Assembly: GCA_946699065.1 (NCBI GenBank)
Contig: CAMPDV010000098.1
Span: 496,001 to 560,000 of the forward strand
Origin: Loxodes magnus
Taxonomy: Eukaryota; Ciliophora; Karyorelictea; Loxodida; Loxodidae
DNA length: 64,000 bases
Direction of reading: 5' to 3'
How positions within the stretch are numbered: position 1 is the stretch's first letter; the number at the start of each line of letters is the position of its first letter. The notes under the pieces are model-generated. The model had not been told where the DNA came from and made no database searches. It saw only the letters and a list, made by a program, of their open reading frames with translations. The position numbers and the translations under genes were made by a program. Positions 12,710-24,880 of this stretch are shown one piece after another.

Positions 12710-13826
12710 TTACAATTACTAAATATGGATTTAAAAATTTCATTTCTTGAAATGTCAAAACCATTTCAAATATTTAATCTAACTTTACCTTTTACTTATT
12801 ATTTATATCACTCTCATCATCGCTAAAGCGATTACATTATCTATATTTATAATTAACAAACGAGATCTCTTTCAGCGTTCTCTTATATATCTGAATAATA
12901 GGATTACCTGATTGTTTACTGATAAACGTATTTATATTTAATTCACTATATTTACATATCCCTTTCTCTTTATTTCAATGCTTGCTATTTATGATATTAA
13001 CTTATATCATCTGTTTAACTTTAATTCACTTACTTTAAAGTTATTTACCACTTCTTGAGTCATAATGGCTTATTAACTAATTCTAGCTTTCTCTAGGGTC
13101 ATTTAGAAAGCTGAGTTTAAAAGATTTTTAAATTGAATTTGTTGACTTTTGGTGATAGAAAGGAAATGGTTTAATGTTGGTAGTGCTAAGCTAAGAAAGG
13201 TATATATTTACTAGAAAGATAATCACTAATTTAATAGCTTATTATTTAAATTTAGTTAAAAGGGTTAAGAAGGAAATCACTAAGTGCTAGAAAATTAGCA
13301 GTTGATAGTATAATAGCAAGAATCTATAGAATAACTATAATTAAAATCTATTAAAGTAAGGAATACCTTACTTCAGTTTTGCTATAGGTTTGCTTAGTAC
13401 TTTTTAAAATTTGAATATAATTATAATCATAGAAGAATATTAGTTCAATATGGTATTAGGTATAATTCATCTTTTATATAGATATATTTGCTAGATAAAT
13501 CTGAGACCATGCAAACTGAGTGTGTCTATTTTAAATTTGCTAACCTAGGTTAATTCTAAGTTTAGCTTTTAAATGATCTTTTATAATATAGTCCTATGAA
13601 CTTGCTTTAATTAGCACAGCATATAATTAAAATCAATTTTTATAACTAATAGCTTGGTATTTTAGAGAAATATAGTGAGAACATTTATTTAGAAATTACA
13701 AAGCAGATTCTAAGATAGAGTTATGAACTTGAAAAATGATAAAAGGATATTATATAGTTATCCATTTTTTTAGTCAGAGCTGGAATTTAATATTTTGATC
13801 TATTTAATTAAACAAAAATTTGTTTC
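12710..13826. other. intergenic, no feature seen
   Basis: About 1.1 kb upstream of the BAH-PHD gene and downstream of the WD40 gene, both on minus. AT-rich, no recognisable gene. Confidence 0.45.
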
Positions 13827-14951
13827 TCAAGTTTTGTTCTATAAATTATTATCTTCATCTCCTGGTCTTGGCCTGACCCAAAATTTAACTGTATGATCGT
13901 TGCTTGCAGTAGCTAATAAATGACCTAATGGATGAAAAGCCATATCCCAAACAGCTGCGTCATGCCCACCTTTTATTTCTGCTAATTTTTGATTTTCTCC
14001 TAAATTAGCTCCAATCATTCAAAATATGATTATGCCATCATAGCCACCAGAAACTAAAAGATTCTAGTGATGAGGATGAAATGCTAATGAGTTTATATCC
14101 TTTTAATGGCCTTTGTAAGATTCCATCTCCTTGAATGTTCTTATATCATGAAGCTTTATAAGTTAATCTCTAGAAGCAGAAACTAAAAATTTTCCATCAG
14201 GACTTCATCTTACTCTAGTAACTGTATTTTTATGACTATGCAGAGTTAAAATAGCTTAATTAGATCTTGCATCTCATAATTTAATTTGCTAATCTTTTGA
14301 ACCAGTTGCTATTAGATTTTTGTAAGGATGCCAATCACAACTTCTAACATCCCATCCATGCCCATCCAAAATAAGTTCTAATCTTCCAGTGTTGAAATCT
14401 CATATTCTAGCAGTTTTATCATCTGAACAAGTAACGAATTTCATGCCCGTCTTAGATGGTGAAAATTCTAAATCTCTCAGTTATTCATCGTGAGCTTTAA
14501 AATTTTTCATTTGGTTCATATTAGCTTCTCTATAATGAACGTTTCCTTCTGAATCTCCACTAATTAACCATTACTAATCTCTCGACCAGCGCATTGCTCT
14601 AATTGGACATCCATGAGCTGATATGATAGTTTCAAACTTGAAGGTTAAAGAATCCCACTATACAATTTCACCACTATAAGCTCCAGTTACTAGTCTTCTT
14701 CCCATAGGCATCCAAAGTACAGAGTTTATTGAACATCTTTCTTTATTTATGGCAGTATGAGCCCATCGGGTAAATAGAATTGGTTTACTATAAAATGTAG
14801 GTGCCATTCAAGGAGAGTAGTAAGGAGAAGGAAATGGAGTAGGTTACTATTCAGGAAAATAAGGTTAGGAGTGAAGCAAATATACAAGAGATGAATTTGG
14901 ATCAATAGTTTTCCTTTCAGGAAGTCTCTTTTTTTCTACATTACCTATCAT
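13827..14951 (-). CDS. WD40 pre-mRNA 3'-end processing factor WDR33/Pfs2
   Basis: A 374-aa intronless gene ending [13 protein letters not shown]...T before TGA 13827-13829. WDR33/Pfs2 is the CPSF subunit that, with CPSF30, contacts the AAUAAA poly(A) signal. The signature N-terminal region '[30 protein letters not shown]' is present, followed by about seven WD repeats, many with complete GH-WD ends ('[14 protein letters not shown]', 'DQQIKLWD', '[18 protein letters not shown]', '[19 protein letters not shown]'). The 'FWVRPRPGD' end is diagnostic of the family. It is close to yeast Pfs2 in length and lacks the long C-terminal collagen-like region of animal WDR33. Several Trp codons are TGA, but the final FWV uses TGG. 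Confidence 0.95.
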
Positions 14952-15611
14952 TTTTATATACTTATTAAAATATCCTATATTTAAGTTCTAAATGGTAATT
15001 TAAATCTATACCAAGAGATTTAGGAAATATAAAATTTAAATTATTAAGCTTATTTAACTTTTTCGACTGAGGATTCTATTAAGATTTTTTAATGAAGGAG
15101 AATATAGAAACTTGGAGACTATGATAAGAGTAAACCTCCTTATACCAATCTAGATAAGAAAATCTAATTAAAAAAGATTTTGTCAGATTATTTATAAATT
15201 ATTAGTGAGTAGTATTTATACAATGAAACAGGTTAGATATCTAAATTCAATCTGATTTATTTAAATTATACTACTATTGCTAAAATTCGTAGTCTAATCA
15301 GTAAAAAGGTAGTGAAACAAATATTGTTATAATGAATTAAATATTAGCTTATGACTATTAATATAGTAATGAAATATTAAAGCTAATCTTTTATTATTTT
15401 TACTTTAATTAATATAGATAGTTTATATACCAAACTTACAATGTTACTTAGTTATATAAATAGGTTAATTACCTCTAGTAATTTAACTAGGAAACATTCT
15501 ATTAAATAAAGAGAGATAGCTTTGATAATTTGATTCCCATTATTTTTAGAAATACATAGTCTTAGTTAGGCTAAGGAAATAAATTATTTCTTACTTTACT
15601 ATCTTGAATTC
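14952..15611. other. intergenic, no feature seen
   Basis: 660 bp, AT-rich, between two minus-strand genes. No motif seen. Confidence 0.45.
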
Positions 15612-16466
15612 TCAAGATCTAGTTATGAGTGGTTCGTTGATGCTTCTCTTATTAGTGTTATAGTAAATCATAAGGATAAGAATAAAGCTACATACTACGA
15701 AAATAATACAAAGAATTACAAACTATAGCATACTTATATCGTCCTCTACTTCATCTTATCAATCTTCTATTATTGAAAAATCAGCAAAATCAGTAACACA
15801 TGATAACTCTTCATCTAATCATTCATCTTCCAGAAATGGATTTATTAAGTGAGCTAGTTGGATAACGATTCAAAATTTGCATACTTCATCATAGTTTGGC
15901 TCTTAGTAATGCTATTGACATAAAAAATAGAAAAAATCTTCGAAAATTTAGTCATGAACACTAACAGTGCAGCGAGCTGTTCCTGTGAGACTTGGGACAC
16001 ATTGACACTTTTAGCTGGAGCACTCTTAATTATCATAGCACTCCTCAAAGTTATGCTTAAGGTTATCATTTTCAGTTTATTCTGCTAAAAATTTATTGAA
16101 GTAGCAAGTTCGCATTCCTCTCCTATTGATTATTTATTTACATCATTAAGAACAATTAAAGTCTTCAAAATGCTATTCTCTACAGAACTTAGGCTTTAAA
16201 ACATCGTAATAAAGACTATCACTATCATCATCAATTTCCATAAAAGACACTTAATCAACAATCTTAAAAGGATCTTCATAAAAAGGCAAAATAAAGCATC
16301 CCTAATCCTCTAAGTCATCATTAACCAAAATAATATTTGATTTCTGATTATAAACAAGGCACTAATTAGCTCGCAAGGCTTCAGAGCATTATCATTTAGG
16401 GCAATTTAAAGATTTCAAAGTTTATAAAATAGTAAAAAGCAGGAAGATTTGAAGAATACATATCAT
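15612..16466 (-). CDS. cysteine-rich type I membrane protein
   Basis: A 284-aa protein, intronless, ending at TGA 15612-15614. It has an N-terminal signal peptide (MICILQIFLLFTILQTLKS), then a lumenal/extracellular region with about 16 cysteines in pairs such as 'CPKWQC', 'NCSQWCK', 'ECYDNQECSSQKCQC'. An acidic stretch (EDWQDEVEDD) leads to a single C-terminal transmembrane helix near residues 245-268 and a short tail. The Cys spacing resembles small EGF-like or ciliate surface-protein modules, but I do not recognise the family. It starts 332 bp from the divergent GTPase gene, which may share the promoter region. Confidence 0.8.
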
Positions 16467-16798
16467 TTTAAACTAATTGGTTTACTTTATTATCATTTAA
16501 CTAATTCCTATTCTCCTTTATTTAGCTTATAATGTCAATTCTTTTCCTTTCTTCTCCTCATCACCTGCTTTATTTACCAACTACTTTAAAATAGATAATT
16601 TAGCATATCAGCTAGGAAGAGAATAATCTTAGCTTCTTGGTATAATAAGTTTGTATTGAATATCAGCTGTAACAAGCTCTATCTTACTACTGTAGTATAT
16701 AGAAGTGAAAATAGATAGAGTGTAAAAGTAATTTAATAGAATGTAAAAAAGGAAGTTAGATATTGATGTTATGTATACAAAGCTAGGTTTATTAAAAA
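16467..16798. promoter_or_regulatory. divergent intergenic region
   Basis: 332 bp between the start codons of the Cys-rich membrane protein (-) and the GTPase-like gene (+), so it must hold both promoters. No specific element can be recognised. Confidence 0.35.
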
Positions 16799-17869
16799 AT
16801 GAAATCATAAATACCATTTAAAGGAAAATTCTCAATTTATATAGCTGGAGCTCCAAAATCAGGTAAAACAAGCTTACTTCTTAATTTGAAAAGTGAATAG
16901 TTTAGATCGTAATAGATAGAGCAGATTGGCATTAACTTGTAAATCTTTAGGGAATAAATTGGTTAGGAAATGGTTGAGCTGAAAATAATAGACATTGCTT
17001 AGCAAATAAATAAAATATTAATTTAGAAAATTGACTCTTTTATGATTATGTTCTCTAAGGATGATAGCAATTCCTTTTAGGAGGCTTAAAAAATATTGCA
17101 GACTATAAAAAATGAAGATTAAAGCAAACTGGTAGTTCTTGTAGGGAATAAGACAGATTTATTATAAAATTTTCAAGTTAGCTACGAAGAAGGCTGAGAG
17201 ATAGCTAGGAAATACTAGAGTTATTATTTTGAAATTTCATTAAAACGAGGGAATTGTGTCAAGGATTTATTTCTTTTAATAGCTTTTTAGCTTTATAAGA
17301 ATGCAAACAAAACACTAATTTTATAACATGCTTTATTAGTTTTATACTCTATTTAGAAATAATCTTCCTAATTTTAATCTTCCTAAGCTTAATCTTTCTC
17401 AGAAAATCTTACTATAAGGCTTTTCTCTCGCAATATTCAACCCAACATATTTTCAATTTGTTACTCATTTTCAATTTTTCCTACATATTTACCTAATTAA
17501 CTTTTATTGATTTACTTCAGTAATTAAAGATCAGGTTTTTCTCAATATGTTAAGTATAGAGTCTAAGGCTTCAAATATTATAAATATATATATTAATCTA
17601 GAATACTTCAGATCTAAGCATTAGATATTTACTATATTTTTACTTTTCTTACCAAAATATAAATTTATAGCTCTTTTCCCAGTTTTTGCTATGCCCTATT
17701 TTCCAATGATTAGTCACATCAGTTTATATTTATAATCATAACCTTTTATGTACAAATATTAAGTATTATCTATCTCCTTTTAATCCTTCAAGTTAAAGCA
17801 ATAGAGTTAAACTATAACTTTATAAGCATAATGAGATCCTTCAATAGATTTGGATGTATTAAATATTGA
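16799..17869 (+). CDS. Rab/Ras-like small GTPase with degenerate switch II
   Basis: Starts MKSQIPFKG and shows the P-loop 'GAPKSGKTSLL', the guanine motif 'VGNKTDL' and a Rab-like order. The G3 motif (family WDTAGQE) reads 'IDIAQQI', losing the invariant Gly, and G5 (family SAK) reads 'SLK'. GTP hydrolysis is therefore doubtful although nucleotide binding may remain. The GTPase fold ends near residue 175. The frame stays open to TGA 17867-17869, adding about 180 hydrophobic, AT-driven residues; an unseen intron before a nearer stop is possible, so the true end is uncertain. An internal TGA ('EGWEIARKY') must be Trp, otherwise the domain is truncated. Confidence 0.7.
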
Positions 17870-18142
17870 TGTTAAGGATGATAGAAAGTGTAGTTAAATA
17901 TAGCTAAATGAAGGTAATAAAGAGCTAAGTAAAGATTAATGTTTAATAGATTAAAGACTATAACTGCTAGTGATAGTCATTAACTTACTATGCTCCTTTT
18001 TATTGTTTAGACTACTTTTTCTATTCTATTTCTGAACATTTCTGGTATTTTTAAACCAATAAAAGGTAATTTAACTTGCTTGCTCATTGCTATTTGATAT
18101 ATTTACACCTTTTTTAGTAAATTGAGTTATTGTTAAATAAAA

Positions 18143-21100
18143 ATGCAATAGTAGTAAAGCTAAACGTAATAGCTTCCTAAAAATTATAAAAGGTTGCAAA
18201 AAGAACTGGAATAGATGAAGTAAAATGTACTTTTTGTAAAAGAAGTTCACACGAATAATCAGAATTTGGATGAATGGCTAGTGTCAATTGAAGTGGCATA
18301 GAATACTTAGTTTGCTGGTAAAATCTACACAGTTCAAATCAATTTTCCCTCAAATTATCCATTTAAACCTCCAAAGTTCTAAATAAATCCTCCTGTTTAG
18401 GGAGGAAATTTTTATAATCAAGGAAACTATTGAAATGAAAACTTACAAGATAGTTGAAATCCAGCATTAACATCGATAAGCATAATATAGTAGTTATATT
18501 AACATTTGACAGAGGAATTAATGCTAGATCCATCTAATGCTTAGAGATTTCAGTAAGAGTTTCAATAATTTGAAAAGAACAAGCCTCCTTATATTTCGAA
18601 CTTAGTCGTTAAAATACCTGATTAATATTAAGAATGGAATTTAGTTTTAGAAGGGCCTAACTTTACTCGATTCCATAATAAAAGATACTAGATGAATGTC
18701 ATATTACCTCCAAAATATCCAAAGCATCCTCCAGAAATTAGCTTCATTACTAGTATAAGCAGTGATAATGTTTCAGAATAAGGACAAATATATAATGATG
18801 TTTATTAAAGCAAGTGAAAGAGCTCTGGATATCAAATTTTGAAAAGTTTCGAACAAATTTATGAAGCTTTGAAATCAGAGGATATTGTAGATATAACCTA
18901 GAACTTTTATTGTAAGAATAAGGATACTGATGAAACTGTCCCTTTGAAACATCTTGATATTAACTTCGAAACATTTCCAGGCATGCTTATCTAGACTTCA
19001 AAATAGCTTTATGTAAATAGTGAGACAAAACCTATAGAAACCGAATATGTATTCCCAGTTGATAGTACAGCTGCTATTACTAAATTCTAAATCCAAACTA
19101 ATAGCAAAACTATAGAAGGTGAAATTGAAGAAAGATAATAAGCTGTTGAAACGTATTAAGATAAGATAGCTGAAGGTTAAACTGTTGCAATTACTGTTTA
19201 TGATGGTGATCGTTCATCTGATAGAATGACTTGTCATATAGGAAACATAGGGTAAGGAGAATAAATTTAAGTAAGCATTTAAGAAATAAAGCCAATAGTA
19301 GAAGAAGGAAATGCTTGGAGAGTTTTTCTACCTTCATCTTTAGTACCTAAATACGTATTAGCTAGAATTAACCACTAAGCTTTTAAATAAGCAGAATAAT
19401 TAAATAATCAGGAAGAGAATAAAAACGCATAAGAATAAATTGACCTTCCTACTGAATTTATAATTGCTGAAGAAGTTAATTATACTATTACTTATTAAGG
19501 TGTTATTAGGTCTAAAACTCCCATAGATTAGTTATAGTGTGTAACTCATTAAATATCAGTAGAATTCAATTAAGATAGAACAGAAGCAAGGATTTAGCTA
19601 CTATAAGAGAACTGCGTACCAGATTAAGATTTTATCCTTACATATACAACCAAAAATCAATCAGATTTTTAACTTCTCCTTTAAAAAAATTCATTGCTAG
19701 ATAGATATTCAACTTTGATTTCCTTTTGTCCTTAAATTCCATAAATTTAAGAAGAAAAAGGAGAATTCATATTTATTCTTGATAGGTCAGGTTCTATGAG
19801 CGGAAATAGAATGGAAATGGCAGTAGAATCAGCAGTTTTATTCCTTTAATCTCTTCCTACAGATTGCTATTTCAATATAATAAGTTTTGGATCTAACTAT
19901 ATTCCGCTATTCTAATAAAGTAAGTAATACTAGTAAAATACTTTGCAAGAAGCATAATCAAAAGTGAAGACTTTTTCAGCTGATTTAGGTGGAACTGAAA
20001 TTTTTGAGCCTTTGTAATGAATATACAATCAGAAACAAATAGAGGGTTATCCAAGATATCTATTTCTAATAACAGATGGCGAAGTATCTAATGAATAAGG
20101 AGTCATTAAAATGATTAAAGAAAAGACTGAATAAGGAAATGGTAGAGTTTGTGCTCTTGGAATTGGCTCAGGAGTTTCAACTTCTTTAATAAACAATGCA
20201 GCTTAAGAAGGAAAAGGAGTTGCATTTTTTGTTTAACAAGGAGAAAGAATATAAGCTAAAGTGATATCCGCTCTTAATAAAATGTATTAACCTTTTTTAT
20301 CAGATCTATCACTGAAATTATCAGAAGGTCTAACTCCTTTATTACTAGAATTAGATAAAGAAAAATATCAATTTATAAGTTAAGGAGAAAGAGTCATATT
20401 TATAACAACTTTCTAATCTACTGTAAAGAATGGAATCATTGAAGTGAATGCAAAATGTGGAAGTTAAGATATATAGATTTAAATAAGTGTCAATTTGGAT
20501 GAGTATGTAGAGGGTAATTAGCTTGAAAAATTAGCAGCTAAGTAAATAATAGAAAAGGTATAAAAAACTACCAAAGATAAAGAGGAAATTGTAAGATTAT
20601 CCAAACTGTACTAAATTCTTACGCATGAAACTGCTTTTATTGCTGTTGAAAAGAGGTAAGAAGCTTTAAAAGAACTTCCTGTTCTTAAAAAAATTCCTAT
20701 TAATGCTACTAAAGATTCTAAAAAATTTCAACCAAAATCTCTTCCTTAAAATTAGTAATCAGCAGTCAGTACTTAGTAAGGCGGTGGTGGTGGTGGAGGT
20801 GGAGGAAGCTCCGGATAAAGTTTTTTAAAAACGTTAACTGGAAAAACAATTACTATAGAACAAAATCCATGAATGACTGTTCTTGAATATAAGTAACAAA
20901 TATAAGACAAAGAAGGAATTCCTGTAGATTAAATAAGACTTGTCTTTGCTGGAAAATAATTAGAAGATAATAGAACTTTAGGAGATTATAACATCCAAAA
21001 AGAAAGTACTTTACATATGGTTTTAAGATTAAGAGGAGGACCTCCAGTTGAATAAGATCCATAGCCTACTGGACCTATGCGTCCATAAGGGAAATATAAG

Positions 21101-21511
21101 AAATAAAAAGAAAAATAAGTAAAGTAATAGCCTACTTAATAAACTTAGAGTCAATAATAATAATAGTAAGTTTAAGTATCAAATGAATATATGAAATTTG
21201 TATAATTACAGTAAGTATAAGGAAATTGGAATGAGTCGTAGGAGCTTTTTTCTCATCTTAACATATAAAAATAGGAATAATTATAAACTCCTGCGAATCT
21301 GCAAAGCAATATTTAAGCATGAATTACCATATTTATTCTAGTGATATTATAAGTGGATTATAGCAACGCATGCTAAGAATGGAAACTTGTTGATAAAAAG
21401 GCTAGAAAATGGCTACAACAAAGTGCCAATTTAAGCGAGTAGGAAGTTGAAGATTATGAAAAATAGGCTAAATTTATTTGGGAAGATCTAAAAAAATAGC
21501 CCAAGCCTTGA
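18143..21511 (+). CDS. two pseudo-E2 (UBC) folds + VIT + vWA + internal ubiquitin, VWA5A-like
   Basis: A 1122-aa intronless ORF. Domains: UBC fold 1 (about 10-145; '[12 protein letters not shown]', '[11 protein letters not shown]'); UBC fold 2 (about 150-245); VIT domain (about 265-400; '[14 protein letters not shown]'); vWA domain starting at D547 with intact MIDAS 'DRSGSMSG' and 'TDGEVS'; a glycine run; a complete ubiquitin at about 893-966 ending LRLRGG; a Q-rich linker; and a C-terminal segment ('FVQLQQVQGNW', '[15 protein letters not shown]') typical of VWA5A proteins. Both E2 active-site cysteines are gone: aligned on G-x-I-C-L-x6-W, position 97 is TGA (Trp) and position 217 is TAT (Tyr). 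Ubiquitin keeps L8, K48, K63 and the V70-G76 tail but has no Met1, and K29 is Gln. The last 65 codons use only TGG for Trp; TGA 21509-21511 is the stop. Function is inferred only: a ubiquitin scaffold or adaptor. Confidence 0.93.
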
Positions 21512-21835
21512 AAAATACTTTTAATGACATTATTTTGAATTAAATTAATTTTTTAATTTTATGCTTAAATATCCTATAAATAGTTTACCTTAAATCATGA
21601 AAAAGCAATAAACTAATGAATAATCTTTACTTTTTAGTAGAAGGAATATGCATGCTCATTATCCATATATAACGATTGCAAAATCAGTTTATTAATGGTG
21701 CTTAAATTTTTGCTTATATAACTATTTAAAGCAGCTTACAATATAATTCTTTTAAGCTCAATTAAATATAAAAAAGCCAAGAAGATTTCTAAAATTGCAG
21801 TATACTAAAATAAAAATAAGTAATTAACTAATCCC
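21512..21835. other. spacer between convergent genes
   Basis: 324 bp, AT-rich, no feature seen. Confidence 0.4.
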
Positions 21836-22897
21836 TCATTACTTCATAATGAGCATCAACAATAGCAACTCTAATTATTATAGGCCTTGGTGCTTGAATT
21901 TATGATTTAAAGTAATATACAAACTTAATAAGGCTATATAATAAACAAATCCATCTTTTAATAATGTCATTAAAATCCCATTCTTTAGACTAAATTAAAC
22001 TAAAAAGCTTAATAGAAACAATATTTTAAAAAGATCAGCTAAGATAATTATTAAAGGTAGTTATTATAAAAGAGCAAGCGGTAGAGTAATTATGAAGTAA
22101 ATAATTATTTATGTTTAAAGAATTTTAAGTTTCAAAGATTTAAAAAATCCTATCAGAGAAAAATCTTCTTGCTTCCTACTTAGCATCTAGACTTCTTTAT
22201 ATCTATCAGCAAATTTTGGTACTTAGTTTTAGGAGTGTTTGGTATCTATATAAACTCCATTCAGAATGTTGATCAGCATTTCATCATTCATTTCATTAGT
22301 ATGAGGAATTATTAAAAAGGTCTATATTGATTTCATCACATAAGCAGGTAATAAATTTTTAGAATCCTCTTCCAAAAAGCCCAAAATATTACTAGTGATG
22401 GGCATAGTAGAATACATGAACATTCCGAAGAGTTATCCTTAAGATAGTCTCGCCATTCCTTTGTTTAGCTTATTTTCCCTAAAAATACTGATATCTAATT
22501 CTTGCGTCCTTTATAAGAAAGGAAAAACATTATAAGTAACATTCACTTTTCTTCCGTTATCTTAAAGCTCTAATTTTTTCAAAACTCTACTTCTGAAAAT
22601 AAAATGAGCAGAAACAAAAGGATAATAATACTTCAGTCAGAATAATACCATAGAATTCATTCCTTATTAACTAAAAAGATATGAACTTGAACAAGTCATA
22701 GCCACAGGAAACAGTGTTTTCAAGAGATATAAAGGGCGGAAATTTTTAAAAATATTAGAATTTTTATTTTCATAGACCTTTAAAAGTCTATTAGATGGTC
22801 AGTTGATTGAGAATTTCGGTGTATATATAAACTATTTGTCCAAAGATAGCTCGAAGATTCTCTTTTTTACTTCAAAGGATTTTTTAAATGACTTCAT
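21836..22897 (-). CDS. membrane protein of unknown family
   Basis: Open from ATG 22897 to TGA 21836-21838 (353 aa). A basic N-terminus (MKSFKKSFEVKKR) precedes two hydrophobic helices around residues 60-100 ('LLKTLFPVAMTCSSSYLF', 'MVLFWLKYYYPFVSAHFIF'). A beta-rich stretch 'KKLELQDNGRKVNVTYNVF' follows. That order, a hairpin of two helices followed by 'L.dnGr.v.v.', is reminiscent of small mitochondrial assembly proteins such as TMEM186/TMEM223, but this is only a weak resemblance. The last 95 residues are hydrophobic and AT-driven, so the 3' end is less certain than the first 250 residues. Two internal TGAs read as Trp. Confidence 0.6.
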
Positions 22898-23469
22898 TAT
22901 ATCTTTTTTCCCTTTTTGATTATTTAAATTTAATTAAGAACTATAAAGTTTTCCTAATATTAACAATTCATAATATCATTATCGTTTAAAATAACCAAAG
23001 CCTTACTATGTGAAATTGAGAAAATAAGCGCATTTTAAATATCAAGGTTACTAATAGAACATGCTTAGCTATTAAAACTAGTGGAATATAAGTAAGAGCT
23101 TATTGATACACTTAATCCTATTACTTTACTAAAGCGATATAAGCTAGAATACTATTCCAAATAATCTCATTATTGTATAGATCTATATCTATACTTATGC
23201 TATAAAGCTTTATAATAAAAATTAGCTTTGGTTTTAAGTATATCAGGAATGTAGTATGTCTGTATAGTTTGATAACATATGACTTAAAGCTCATTTAAAA
23301 GAATAATCTATGGTTTATTAACGAATGACACTAAACATCTACTACTTAGTAATTTCATCATGCTGGTTATTAAAATAAAAATAGTTAATTTAGCTACCAT
23401 AAGAAGATAAGAGATAGAGGATTTAAGTTACAAGATATGAACCTTTAAATAAATGGGTTAAAATACATT
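22898..23469. other. intergenic, no feature seen
   Basis: 572 bp AT-rich spacer between two minus-strand genes. Confidence 0.4.
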
Positions 23470-24880
23470 TCATGTTAAAAGGAAAATTTTTAATTTTAAG
23501 TTTATCAAATATTTTAAAATAATTTGAGCATCAAAGTTAAGGAAATTTTCTCCCGAATTTGTTCTTATATCTGTAATCTTGACACTTGTTTCTTGAATTA
23601 TATTATTAATGATACTATTAATTTTCTTCATTTAGTGTGAAAGCATCTCATATAAAAGATATCTTTTTGAAATGTCTTCCTTCAACTATTTCAAAAGCGT
23701 TCACTTTGTCAGTCTTCGTTAACTATGGAATTCATGTATCTTCAGAGTTGTACAAATATTTTTAGCAGATATCTTTTATCAGCACATTAGGAATTTAATG
23801 TTTAAACTTCTCAGAGTTCTTAGTAAGAATCCATAATAATCCTCGTAGCTAAAGCCATCGAATCCAACTTTAGTTATAAATGTCCTAATAGTATTACACT
23901 ATTTATTTGCTTTCTTAGTAGAGAAGTTTCATCTTCTTTTATTTTAAGATCTTTTCGTTAAGCATAATCGAAGGAATTTTGTTTCCAATAGCATCGTATA
24001 AAGTTTTCAAAATTTGATCATATTAGAATAAGAATTACCCTGGAAATTAGTTTTTATTTGCTTCTTATTTTAAGAAATCCTAAACTTATTATTCGAATTT
24101 ACTGATTCCACTGAATAAGATGCTAAAGCTTTTAACAAAGGTATCTTCTTTCCAAAAAGGATTATTATAATCAATGTAGATATTTATAAAATCTCCAATT
24201 AACTCATGTGCTTTTTCTAGGTTAGAGAGATTAAAATTCACTATTGTATAGCATAAAGCCTCCAAGCAATTATACTATTCAGGTCAGGATAAGTAATATA
24301 CATACAGATTCGGACTACATTTTTATTTTTTATATAGGAACTGAGATAGTATTAGAAACTTCTCGTAAATTGCTTGATGTAGTAGCGAAACAAATTACGA
24401 TAGAATTCGATAATTTCCAATATTATTTTGGCAGTTCTGATTTATCAAATCAGACCTAACACCCTTATAATTTAGTAGCTTAAGGTTAAAAAGGATTAAG
24501 ACTTTCCTGATAATTTCGTCTTAATTATTGGTATTAAAGTAATTTTGAAATTTTTAAATTATAATTTAAGAAGTAATCAAATCTTAAACTTTCTTAATAG
24601 GATTGCTCTTATACTTTTAGATAAGTTATGAGTTCTTTAGGATGTTGCTCATCTTTTAAGAGTCATACTTACTGTTCACATCAATTAACTGTTAGAGAGC
24701 CATGAAGCCATATTATTAAACTTAATTTAAGTTACCTTACTAATATAAAGCCTAGCTTTCATCTACCTAAAATTAATTATTAAAAGGGTTATTCCACTAA
24801 TTCATCTAATTGGAGTTTTAAAAGGATTGCCACTATTATTTCTCAGGATGTTGCTTCTTAACATAGTTCTTTTTAGACAT
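23470..24880 (-). CDS. Q/N-rich protein of unknown function
   Basis: Starts MSKKNYVKKQHPEKQQWQ at 24880. One frame stays open for over 400 codons: a Q/N-rich N-terminus ('NQMNQWNNPFNNQFQ') and then an apparently helical domain with clean segments such as 'EKAHELIGDFINIYIDYNNP', 'YDQILKTLYDAIGNKIPS' and 'DKVNAFEIVEGRHFKK'. A putative 31-nt intron (23585-23615) joins 'TLNEENQ' to 'KITDIRTNSGENFLNF' and the TGA at 23470-23472, giving 459 aa. I do not recognise the family. All frames here are open over long distances because of the code, so the exon structure rests on protein-like composition and is provisional. Confidence 0.55.

Noticed and set aside
18431-18433. TGA read as cysteine (Euplotid code), which would restore the E2 active site
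   Set aside because: Other in-frame TGAs fall at conserved Trp positions (the UBC fold Trp, GLWIWIG), and TAA/TAG are sense here, which is incompatible with the Euplotid code.
23470-24880. Alternative reading frames on the minus strand that also look protein-like (for example FDGFSYEDYYGFLLRTL)
   Set aside because: With only TGA able to stop, all frames are long; the chosen frame alone runs continuously from a good start with balanced composition. The alternatives would need several extra introns.
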